Part shown: positions 1-5,912 of the stretch, one piece after another
Numbering within the stretch: position 1 is the first letter of the stretch
Layout: each line of letters starts with the position of its first letter
NCBI GenBank assembly: GCA_937925385.1
Contig: CALEWN010000069.1
Location: 1-6,036 of the forward strand
From: an uncultured Senegalimassilia sp.
GTDB taxonomy: Bacteria > Actinomycetota > Coriobacteriia > Coriobacteriales > Eggerthellaceae
Length of the DNA: 6,036 bases
Direction of reading: 5' to 3'
Position numbers and translations under genes: made by a program
Notes under the pieces: generated by a model
The model's database searches: none
The model's input: the letters and a program-made list of their open reading frames with translations, nothing else
Told to the model about the DNA's origin: nothing

Positions 1-53
1 TTCCGGTTGATTGCTTGAACCCTTGCGTGTTTGATTCATCTGCGAGGTAATGC

Positions 54-84
54 TTGACGATGACGTAGCGTCATCCGCTACAGT
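54..84 (+). promoter_or_regulatory. MerR-type promoter/operator P1 of the merR-family gene
   Basis: A -35 box TTGACG (54-59) and a -10 box TACAGT (79-84) are separated by exactly 19 bp, which is longer than the usual 17. A perfect dyad lies in the spacer: GATGACG (59-65), three bases TAG, then CGTCATC (69-75). Long spacers with an internal dyad are the established signature of promoters activated by MerR-family proteins through DNA untwisting. The predicted transcription start is near 91, so the site would autoregulate the MerR gene that follows. The same layout recurs at 914-944. The boxes and spacing are read directly; regulation by the adjacent protein is inferred. Confidence 0.8.
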
Positions 85-132
85 GATTATTTTTCGGCAG
101 AGTAGTTGTCGGTTCGTGGGGTGAAGCAGGAC

Positions 133-888
133 ATGGGAGAACAAAGTAGCCAAGACTTGATGACGGTTGGAGAATTGGCTTCGCGCGTCGGCGTGACGGT
201 TCGAACCATCCAGTACTACGATCAACGCGGGCTGCTGCATCCCACATGCAAAGGAGAGCAAAATCTTCGCTTGTATTCCTCTTCTGACGTCGACCGTCTC
301 AATCGCATAATCACGTTGAAATACCTGGGGCTCTCACTTTCCCAGATTCAGGAGGGTGAGGGGAGCGACCCCGACGGTGAGCTGACCGCCGCTTTGGCGG
401 AACGTGAAGCGGAGCTCGAGCGTGAAAGCGCGAGGATTCTTCGGGATATGAATGCGTTGCAGAGTTTGCGCGCGCATCTTGCTGTGACCGATCATGTGGA
501 TTGGAGCGAATCTGCATCCGCCGTTGGTAGCGTGCGGGATCGTGAGGACATGCTGTGGTCTGCCATCACCGGCGAATCGCTTGAGGGTTGCCCGATTCCC
601 GAGTTATCTCGTGAAGAGGTAATTTGCTGGCATCAGCTGATGGGCGACACGATCGAGGCAATGCATGACGGTGTTTTGGCAACCGATGAGCGCGCGCGGG
701 CTCTCGCAATTCGTTTTTCGAGCTTGGGGGGCATGTCCCATGCCCTTGCCGGATTGAAGCGCTTGGCAAACCAACGCAGCTCGGGGCCGAAGCAGTATGG
801 TCGTGACTTTTATGCCGGCATTCAACGGCGCACCCTGAGTTTTTTGCAAGATGCGCTTGATTGTTCTCGCTCCGATACGCGGGAATAG
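133..888 (+). CDS. MerR-family transcriptional regulator with an unassigned C-terminal effector domain
   Basis: This is a DNA-binding transcription factor of about 251 residues, longer than metal-sensing MerR proteins (about 130-150). Residues 9-75 form the winged helix-turn-helix: TVGELASRVGVTVRTIQYYD, then RGLL and the wing motif LRLYSSSDVDRL. Residues 80-118 are charged and heptad-like (AEREAELERESARILRD), as expected for the dimerising coiled coil. Residues 135-245 are mostly helical-looking and match no effector domain I can name. There is no clear metal-binding cysteine pair; cysteines are at 39, 153, 165 and 244, and C153 is followed by proline. I chose ATG 133 because it sits closest to the HTH, with a weak GAAG/AGG upstream. 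TTG 106, GTG 121 and ATG 160 are in-frame alternatives. Matching 19-bp-spacer promoters before this gene and before the radical SAM gene imply that it regulates itself and the uptake operon. The family is confident; the inducer is unknown. Confidence 0.9.
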   Translation: MGEQSSQDLMTVGELASRVGVTVRTIQYYDQRGLLHPTCKGEQNLRLYSSSDVDRLNRIITLKYLGLSLSQIQEGEGSDPDGELTAALAEREAELERESARILRDMNALQSLRAHLAVTDHVDWSESASAVGSVRDREDMLWSAITGESLEGCPIPELSREEVICWHQLMGDTIEAMHDGVLATDERARALAIRFSSLGGMSHALAGLKRLANQRSSGPKQYGRDFYAGIQRRTLSFLQDALDCSRSDTRE

Positions 889-913
889 CTGCACAGGTAC
901 GCTTATCGTTGTA

Positions 914-944
914 TTGACGGCGACGTAGCGTCGTTCGATACCGT
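914..944 (+). promoter_or_regulatory. MerR-type promoter/operator P2 driving the radical SAM-ABC operon
   Basis: TTGACG (914-919) and TACCGT (939-944) are separated by 19 bp, as at P1. The spacer holds the dyad CGACG (921-925), TAG, CGTCG (929-933). The core GACGTAGCGTC is identical to P1 and lies at the same distance from both boxes. Just outside the core, the T/A pair of P1 is replaced by C/G, which preserves the symmetry. The predicted start is near 951, leaving a leader of about 30 bases before ATG 983. This strongly suggests that one MerR-type protein controls both promoters. The structure is seen directly; the binding protein is inferred. Confidence 0.82.
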
Positions 945-970
945 TTTCCCCTGCAGTGATAACTCAATCA

Positions 971-977
971 GAGGGGG
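971..977 (+). promoter_or_regulatory. Strong ribosome-binding site that sets the radical SAM start
   Basis: GAGGGGG lies 5 bases before ATG 983. This favours ATG 983 over the in-frame GTG at 956, which lies close to the predicted transcription start and has no Shine-Dalgarno sequence. Confidence 0.7.
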
Positions 978-982
978 AAACG

Positions 983-2005
983 ATGGTCGTATCGTGGATG
1001 ACCACGAATCGATGCAACTTGAAGTGTGCTCATTGTTATCAAGACGCAGACGAGTGCGATAACCGAGAGCTGTCGACCGAAGAAGCGCGCGCGATGATTT
1101 CCGACATTGCACGTGCGGGTTTTAAAATCATGATTTTCAGTGGCGGTGAGCCGCTTATGCGTGATGACATTTTCGAGTTAGTGGCTCATGCGGCATCATG
1201 CGGACTCCGCCCGGTATTCGGCAGCAATGGAACCTTGATCACGCAAGACGTTGCGCGAAAGCTGAAAGCGGCGGGTGCGTGCGCTATGGGCATCAGCATT
1301 GACAGCCTTGACGCGGAAAAGCATGACAAGTTTCGCGGGATCAACGGCGCGCATGCGGCAACGCTGGCAGGAATCGAAACCTGCAAAAGCGTCGGCCTGC
1401 CATTTCAGATTCACACCACTGTGGTTGATTGGAACCGTGACGAGGTGTGCAACATCACTCGGTTTGCCAAAGAATTGGGCGCGATGAACCATTCGGTGTT
1501 CTTCTTGGTGCCGGTCGGGCGTGGTAAGGACATTTCAGACGAAAGCATCGATGTTGAGCAAAACGAGCAGCTGCTTGCCGATGTTTTGCGTGCCGGTTGT
1601 GATGCCGGCATCGAAGTTAAGCCTACGTGCGCGCCGCAGTTTATGCGTATTGCCGAGCAGATCGGTGTTCAAACGCGCTATACGCGAGGTTGCTTGGCGG
1701 GGCTGACGTACTGCGTAGTCGGAAGCGAAGGCATTGTGCGCGCGTGCGCATATATGACCGAAGATGCAGGTGACGTGCGCAAACAGCCGTTTGACGAGAT
1801 TTGGCGTACCAGCCCGGTGTTTCAAGAGCTGCGCACGCAGGCGTATAAGGGCGCGTGTGGGGCGTGCGATTACAAGGGCGTTTGCGGCGGATGTCGCGCT
1901 CGCGCTGCGTATTACCATGATGGGGACATTTTGGGGCAGGACGATTATTGTGCATGGGGCATGAAGAGCGCAGCACGGGATGCGTCCGGCGTATCGGTTG
2001 CTTAG
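983..2005 (+). CDS. Radical SAM protein with C-terminal Cys-rich domain, AhbD/NirJ (haem-synthesis) type
   Basis: This is a cytoplasmic iron-sulphur enzyme of 340 residues. The radical SAM cluster motif CNLKCAHC (C11, C15, C18) follows TTNR, and the SAM-binding SGGEP is at 53-57. The C-terminal half has the cysteines expected for an auxiliary cluster: KPTCAPQ (C216), RGCLAG (C237), C244, C255, then CGACDYKGVCGGCRARA (C292, C295, C301, C304) and C323. The PTCAP, GCLAG, PFDEIW and CGGCRARA stretches resemble NirJ, AhbC and AhbD, which remove or alter side chains of iron-tetrapyrroles (haem d1 synthesis and the sirohaem route to haem). That resemblance is from memory of the families, not a search. 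The gene is first in an operon with a complete FecCD-type importer and follows a MerR-controlled promoter. Its substrate could be an imported tetrapyrrole or metallophore. A peptide-modifying SPASM enzyme is the main alternative, but no precursor-peptide gene is visible nearby. Confidence 0.85.
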   Translation: MVVSWMTTNRCNLKCAHCYQDADECDNRELSTEEARAMISDIARAGFKIMIFSGGEPLMRDDIFELVAHAASCGLRPVFGSNGTLITQDVARKLKAAGACAMGISIDSLDAEKHDKFRGINGAHAATLAGIETCKSVGLPFQIHTTVVDWNRDEVCNITRFAKELGAMNHSVFFLVPVGRGKDISDESIDVEQNEQLLADVLRAGCDAGIEVKPTCAPQFMRIAEQIGVQTRYTRGCLAGLTYCVVGSEGIVRACAYMTEDAGDVRKQPFDEIWRTSPVFQELRTQAYKGACGACDYKGVCGGCRARAAYYHDGDILGQDDYCAWGMKSAARDASGVSVA

Positions 2006-2035
2006 CGGCACGTATCAATCCAAAAGGAGCAAGCA

Positions 2036-3028
2036 ATGAACAAAGTTGCAAAAGGCGCCGTTGCGCTTTCGTGCGTGTTCGCTATGGGCGCAGGATCGTT
2101 CTCTTTAGCGGGGTGCTCGTCGCAAGGAAACCTCGCTGCATCCAATACGGGCGAAACGGAGACGTCGGCAACGCAGGGCGCGTATACCTTTACCGATGAT
2201 CTGGGCCGCGAAGTGACGGTCGCGTCGCATAATCGCGTGGTTGCCGGCATGGGCAGCTTCGCAAACGTGTGGGAGCTGGCGGGCGGTACGCTGGTTGGGG
2301 CGTCCGACGACGCTTTCTCCGATTACCACATAACGTCGGATGCGCAGAAAATCGGCGATTTTTCTTCGCTCGACGCTGAATCGATCATCGCGCTCAACCC
2401 CGATTTCGTGATTTTGACGGGATCGGGCAGCGGCCGCGGTGGCGGCGTTGCGCAAACCGAGTTGGCCGATACGCTTACGGCGGCGAACATCCCCGTGGCG
2501 TATTTCAAGGTAACCACGTTCGATGACTACCTGCGCATGCTGCGCACGTGCTGCAATATCACGGGCGATGAGCAGGCGTATGCGGAAAACGGTCAGGGTC
2601 CGGCAGATAGGATTGCCGAGATTTGCGCCAAGGCAGAAGGAAAGCAAGCTGGCAGTGCCGTGGTGCTGACCACGTATTCGGGTGGCACGCGCGTGCAGTC
2701 GTCCTCGACGCAGACCGGTATCATGCTTGCCGATTTGGGCGCTCAGAACATCGCCGATTCCGATAAGGGCCTGTTGTCCGATTACAGCTTGGAGGCCCTG
2801 ATTCAGGATAACCCGCAAACCATCTTCCTTTTGCCTATGGGGAATTCGGACGAGGCGGCGCAGCAGGCGCTTGCCGAGCAGACGACGTCGAATCCGGCAT
2901 GGGCGCAGCTTGATGCGGTGAAGAACGATCGTGTGGTGACGCTTGATCCGAAGTTGTTCCAGTACAAGCCAAATGCTGAGTGGGGTCAAGCGTATCAAGT
3001 CCTGTTCGACGCGCTGTACGGCGAATAG
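2036..3028 (+). CDS. Substrate-binding lipoprotein of a FecCD-type ABC importer (iron chelate/haem/cobalamin class)
   Basis: This is the extracytoplasmic receptor of the importer encoded by the next two genes, 330 residues long. It has a signal peptide with a lysine-containing N-terminus, a hydrophobic stretch (8-24) and the lipobox LAGC, with lipidated C27. A short Ser/Thr/Gly-rich linker (28-48) follows. The binding-fold lobes begin at TFTDDLGREVTV (51-62), the usual opening of the FepB/BtuF/FhuD class. The SLDAESIIALNPDFVIL segment (111-127) and SLEALIQDNPQTIFLL (251-266) carry the acidic residues that normally dock onto the permease. AAAGGAG (2023-2029) lies 6 bases before ATG 2036. Residues 129-137 are an unusual Gly/Ser/Arg loop. 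The gap from the radical SAM stop is 30 bp with no promoter seen, consistent with one operon. The class is sure; the ligand (haem, other tetrapyrrole, cobamide or siderophore) cannot be read from the sequence. Confidence 0.92.
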   Translation: MNKVAKGAVALSCVFAMGAGSFSLAGCSSQGNLAASNTGETETSATQGAYTFTDDLGREVTVASHNRVVAGMGSFANVWELAGGTLVGASDDAFSDYHITSDAQKIGDFSSLDAESIIALNPDFVILTGSGSGRGGGVAQTELADTLTAANIPVAYFKVTTFDDYLRMLRTCCNITGDEQAYAENGQGPADRIAEICAKAEGKQAGSAVVLTTYSGGTRVQSSSTQTGIMLADLGAQNIADSDKGLLSDYSLEALIQDNPQTIFLLPMGNSDEAAQQALAEQTTSNPAWAQLDAVKNDRVVTLDPKLFQYKPNAEWGQAYQVLFDALYGE

Positions 3029-3036
3029 GTTGATTC

Positions 3037-4077
3037 GTGCGTAGGGATCGACTCAAAGCGGTCGGGGTGACGGATTGCGCGCGGCGCCGCTTTCGCATGA
3101 TGCTGCTTGTCTTGCTTCTGGCTCTTGCCGGCGTGGTGTTCGCTGGTCTGGCGCTGGGATCGTCGTCTATTGGCGCGAACGACGTGGTGGCGTACGCTAC
3201 GGGCAACGCGTCCGACATGGCAGTGAACGTGCTGGCGAACGTGCGCGTGCCGCGTGTCCTTGGCGGGGCGCTTGCCGGTGCGGCGCTTGCCGAGGCGGGT
3301 GCGCTTATCCAGGCAACGCTGAATAATCCGCTGGCCAGCTCAAACATCATCGGCGTCAACGCTGGATCCGGCCTGTTCGTTTTGCTGTTCGCATGCGTGG
3401 CTCCGCATGCGCTGGGCGTGTCGGCAGCTGGTGCGTTTGTGGGTGCACTCGCTTCGGCGTTGCTGGTGTTTCTCGTGTCGTTGTACGCGGGGGCCTCGCG
3501 CCTGACCATCGTGCTTGCCGGCATGGCGCTCACGTCCATATTCACGGCGGGAATGAACGCGATCCTCATTTTCAACCCGGATGCCTACGTGAACTCATCC
3601 GGGTTTTTGGTTGGAAGTCTTTCGGGCGTGATGGCGTCTGAGCTGGTGATTCCTGGGTGTGCGATCTGCGTCGGGCTGCTTGTGGCCGCAGGCCAGGGAA
3701 CGCGTCTTAACATCTTGTCGTTGGGGGATGAGGGCGCGCACGCGCTGGGGCTGAATGTGCGGCGAACCCGGCTGACGTTGCTTTTGCTTGCAGCTTTGCT
3801 GGCGGGTGCCGCGGTTTGCTTTGCCGGCCTTATCGGATTCGTCGGGCTAGTTGTCCCCCATATCGTTCGCTTCTTCGTCGGCCACGACAACCGTCGCGTA
3901 TTGCTGCTTTCGCCTATTACCGGGGCCATCGTGGTGTGCGCGTGCGACACCGTTGCGCGCACGCTGTTCGCGCCGTTCGAGATCCCTGTGGGAATCTGCA
4001 TGGCGTTGATAGGCGGCCCGTTCTTCATTTATCTGATTCTTCGTTCGCGGAAAGGGGAGGTCGATGGGCGATCTTGA
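3037..4077 (+). CDS. FecCD-family ABC transporter permease
   Basis: This is the membrane channel subunit of the importer. In this family it works as a homodimer of about ten helices per chain. The 346 residues match the usual family length. The basic N-terminus (1-20) is followed by the first helix (21-41). The family motif GALAGAALAEAGALIQATLNNPLA (77-100) runs into IIGVNAGSG. The cytoplasmic coupling region SLGDEGAHALGLNV (228-241) contacts the ATPase. GLIGFVGLVVPHIVR (264-278) and IPVGICMALIGGPFFIYLI (316-334) are typical C-terminal signatures. GTG 3037 starts 8 bp after the lipoprotein stop with only a weak AGG upstream, so translation may be coupled. GTG 3067 and ATG 3097/3100 are in-frame alternatives, but 3037 keeps the expected basic N-terminus. 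The 3' end overlaps the ATPase start by 14 bp. Confidence 0.94.
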   Translation: MRRDRLKAVGVTDCARRRFRMMLLVLLLALAGVVFAGLALGSSSIGANDVVAYATGNASDMAVNVLANVRVPRVLGGALAGAALAEAGALIQATLNNPLASSNIIGVNAGSGLFVLLFACVAPHALGVSAAGAFVGALASALLVFLVSLYAGASRLTIVLAGMALTSIFTAGMNAILIFNPDAYVNSSGFLVGSLSGVMASELVIPGCAICVGLLVAAGQGTRLNILSLGDEGAHALGLNVRRTRLTLLLLAALLAGAAVCFAGLIGFVGLVVPHIVRFFVGHDNRRVLLLSPITGAIVVCACDTVARTLFAPFEIPVGICMALIGGPFFIYLILRSRKGEVDGRS

Positions 4078-4837
4078 GTTTGATGACGTCGTATTCGGGT
4101 ACGGCGGCGGCCTTTTGTTCGACGGCTTTTCCGCGTCGTTTCCGAAAGGGGGTATCAGCTGCATCGTCGGGCCGAACGGCTGTGGGAAATCAACGCTTGC
4201 GAAACTTGCCATGGGGCTGGTGAAGCCGACGTCGGGGTGTGTGCGCGTTGCCGGTCGTGACGTGTCATCGCTGGCTGCTCGCGATCGAGCGCGTCTTTTG
4301 GGCGTGTTGGTGCAGCAGCAAGAGGCGCCCATGATGACGGCGCGCGAGCTAGTGGCGTGCGGAAGGTTTCCATGCTGCGGGTCGTTTTCGCGCTTGAGCA
4401 GGGACGATGAGGAACGCATCGACGAGGCGCTTTTGCTCGCCGGCGTGTCCAAGTTACGTGATCGTTCGCTGCAAAGCTTGTCGGGCGGGCAGCGGCAGCG
4501 CGTGCGCATGGCCATGGTGATAGCGCAAGATACGCCGATCGTGCTGCTTGACGAACCAACGTCGTTCATGGACGTGGCGGCGTGTTTCGATATGGTGCGG
4601 CTGATTCGCCAGGTTCGGCAGCGTGGCAAGACGGTTGTCGCGGTGATTCACGATTTGAACCTAGCGCTTTCGGTTGCCGACCAGGTCTTTGTGATGGAGC
4701 GAGGGCGCTTGGCTGCGCAGGGCGAGCCGACGGATGGCTGCGTTCGTGGTGCTATCGAGCAGTCCTTCGGCGTGCGCTTGGAGCACGTGCAGACAAGTTA
4801 CGGCACAGCCTGGGTTCCTTTCGAATTGCGTGAATGA
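4064..4837 (+). CDS. ABC transporter ATPase of the FecE/BtuD/HmuV class
   Basis: This is the energy-coupling nucleotide-binding subunit of the importer, 257 residues long and cytoplasmic. All the motifs are intact: Walker A GPNGCGKST (36-44), Q-loop in VLVQQQ (81-86), signature LSGGQRQR (139-146), Walker B IVLLDEP (159-165) with catalytic E164, and switch histidine H196 in VIHDLNLAL. The ALSVADQVFVMERGRLAAQG stretch (201-220) is typical of the iron-chelate/B12 subfamily. The start overlaps the permease end by 14 bp. A strong ribosome site, AAAGGGGAGG (4051-4060), lies inside the permease coding sequence, which indicates translational coupling. It is the last gene of the operon; a long hairpin begins 7 bases after its stop. 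Confidence 0.95.
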   Translation: MGDLEFDDVVFGYGGGLLFDGFSASFPKGGISCIVGPNGCGKSTLAKLAMGLVKPTSGCVRVAGRDVSSLAARDRARLLGVLVQQQEAPMMTARELVACGRFPCCGSFSRLSRDDEERIDEALLLAGVSKLRDRSLQSLSGGQRQRVRMAMVIAQDTPIVLLDEPTSFMDVAACFDMVRLIRQVRQRGKTVVAVIHDLNLALSVADQVFVMERGRLAAQGEPTDGCVRGAIEQSFGVRLEHVQTSYGTAWVPFELRE

Positions 4838-4843
4838 ATCTGC

Positions 4844-4901
4844 CTTCGTAGCGTTCCGGCTCGTCATCTTTTAAGAGACGGCGAGCCGGAACGCTGCGGA
4901 G
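4844..4901 (+). terminator. Long hairpin at the end of the ABC operon, terminator-like but without a U-tract
   Basis: A perfect 14-bp inverted repeat pairs AGCGTTCCGGCTCG (4850-4863) with CGAGCCGGAACGCT (4882-4895). It can be extended outward to 4844 and 4901 if G-U pairs are allowed. The loop is 18 bases and contains a smaller repeat, TCTT/AAGA. Its place directly after the last gene of the operon suits transcription termination or 3'-end protection. The bases after the stem are GC- and A-containing on either strand, not a T-run, so classic intrinsic termination is not fully supported. Confidence 0.65.
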
Positions 4902-4917
4902 ACAATGGCTCATATGG

Positions 4918-4947
4918 TTGTGAATTGTCGTGCGACAGTGATATTCT
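4918..4947 (+). promoter_or_regulatory. Possible promoter of the nrfD-like/gntR unit
   Basis: After the hairpin a new promoter is needed for the NrfD-like gene. TTGTGA (4918-4923) and TATTCT (4942-4947), with an 18-bp spacer, are the best candidate. A small dyad TGTCG-TG-CGACA (4926-4937) lies in the spacer and could be an operator, possibly for the GntR-type protein encoded downstream. Both boxes are imperfect, so this is a weak call. Confidence 0.3.
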
Positions 4948-4972
4948 TGCCGTGTTCAAGAAAGGCGGGCGC

Positions 4973-5896
4973 ATGACATTTAGCGGGCTGATAGCGGTAT
5001 ACCTATTCCTGGGCGGAACAGCAGCGGGCGCATATGCCGTGTTGGCTGTGCTGGATGTTGCGTGCAATATGTCGACATGGAATAGGCATGGTGAGCGTAA
5101 TAGGGCTTCTCATGCGTCGAAAAGGTTGTGTGAATCAACATATCAACGCATAAGGAGAATCGTGTATGGCGCGACACTCTGCATTTTGATACTGGGAGTG
5201 TTGTGTCTAATCGCTGATTTAGGTCGACCGGATGCGTTTTATTATTTGTTGCTATATCCAACAAGCAGCTTGATTTCGATTGGCGCGCTCGCGCTGTCGC
5301 TGTTGATGGGGAGTTCGTTGGCGGCTTTCTGCGACGCAGCGTTTTCGCTGGGAGCGCACGTGCGGCGTGTGCTGTGGGCCCTAAAAGCCGTGGGCATCCC
5401 CGTCGCGTTCGTGGTTATGGCATACACGGGAATGCTGCTGAAAAGCGTTGTCGCTGTGAAATTCTGGCAGACGATGTGGCTACCGGTGCTGTTCGTTCTG
5501 TCTGCGCTTTCGTGCGGCTGTGCAGTGATAATGCTTGCTATATGCTCATGTGAGGATCGGTGGGCCGTACGGCAATGGGGTGTCAAATTGCTGCGCTTTG
5601 ATTTCGTGTTCGTGGTGCTCGAGCTTCTCGTGACGATACTGCTGTTTGCAAGCCTTGCCCCGGTAGCGAGCGCCGATGTGCTGTGCGATGTGTTGACAGG
5701 TAGACATTCGCAGCTATTTTGGGGTGGCTTTGTTTTATGTGCGCTACTATTACCGATAGTGATTGAAATGTTTTCCCTGATGAGCAGGCGACATTTGAGT
5801 GCTCCGACAACGGCGTTCGCGTCGGTGCTCGTGCTTGTCGGAGGGCTATGCTTACGATTGGTAATGGTGGCTGCAGGTGTGCAGCCCTTGGTGTGA
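4973..5896 (+). CDS. NrfD/PsrC-family integral membrane protein (quinone-interacting oxidoreductase subunit)
   Basis: This 307-residue protein has about eight membrane helices (roughly 5-30, 62-82, 98-121, 136-157, 169-193, 207-229, 248-270 and 279-302). Family marks include YLFLGGTAAGAY at the N-terminus (10-21), LIADLGRPDAF (79-89), YTGMLL (151-156) followed by FWQTMWLPVLFVLSALSCG, and VLVGGLCLRLVMVAAG near the end. NrfD-type proteins exchange electrons between the quinone pool and an iron-sulphur partner in polysulphide, DMSO, nitrite and related reductases. ATG 4973 was chosen over TTG 4925 because AAAGG (4961-4965) lies 7 bases upstream and the helix motif begins at once. No Fe-S or molybdopterin subunit is in the window; it may lie beyond it. 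The loop between helices 1 and 2 (34-62) is rich in AGG, AGA and ATA codons, unlike the genes upstream. The family is confident; the electron acceptor is unknown. Confidence 0.87.
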   Translation: MTFSGLIAVYLFLGGTAAGAYAVLAVLDVACNMSTWNRHGERNRASHASKRLCESTYQRIRRIVYGATLCILILGVLCLIADLGRPDAFYYLLLYPTSSLISIGALALSLLMGSSLAAFCDAAFSLGAHVRRVLWALKAVGIPVAFVVMAYTGMLLKSVVAVKFWQTMWLPVLFVLSALSCGCAVIMLAICSCEDRWAVRQWGVKLLRFDFVFVVLELLVTILLFASLAPVASADVLCDVLTGRHSQLFWGGFVLCALLLPIVIEMFSLMSRRHLSAPTTAFASVLVLVGGLCLRLVMVAAGVQPLV

Positions 5897-5912
5897 GGTG
5901 GAAAGACTACGC

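Noticed and set aside
1..53. Possible end of an upstream + strand gene (frame open from base 3 to TAA at 48-50), or the start of a divergent - strand gene at ATG 39.
   Set aside because: Fifteen codons are too few to recognise, and the - strand ATG has no Shine-Dalgarno sequence. Neither can be supported.
889..982. Search for a small precursor-peptide gene next to the radical SAM gene.
   Set aside because: No short frame with a ribosome site is present; the interval is taken up by the promoter and leader.
2105..2998. Open frame of 297 codons on the - strand opposite the binding-protein gene.
   Set aside because: It is an arginine-rich shadow of a clear lipoprotein gene, with no family motif. 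Long antisense frames are common in GC-rich coding sequence.
2835..3575. Open frame of 246 codons on the - strand spanning the binding-protein/permease junction.
   Set aside because: Low-complexity Ala/Ser/Thr/Arg composition typical of an antisense shadow.
3847..4629. Open frame of 260 codons on the - strand opposite the permease end and the ATPase.
   Set aside because: It is rich in Arg, Ser, Thr and Pro with no domain, and lies opposite two genes with all family motifs intact.
5152..5164. AAGGAG followed by an in-frame GTG (5162) inside the NrfD-like gene, suggesting an internal start.
   Set aside because: A start here would remove the conserved first helix with LFLGGTAAGAY, so the match is probably chance within the codons for a basic stretch.
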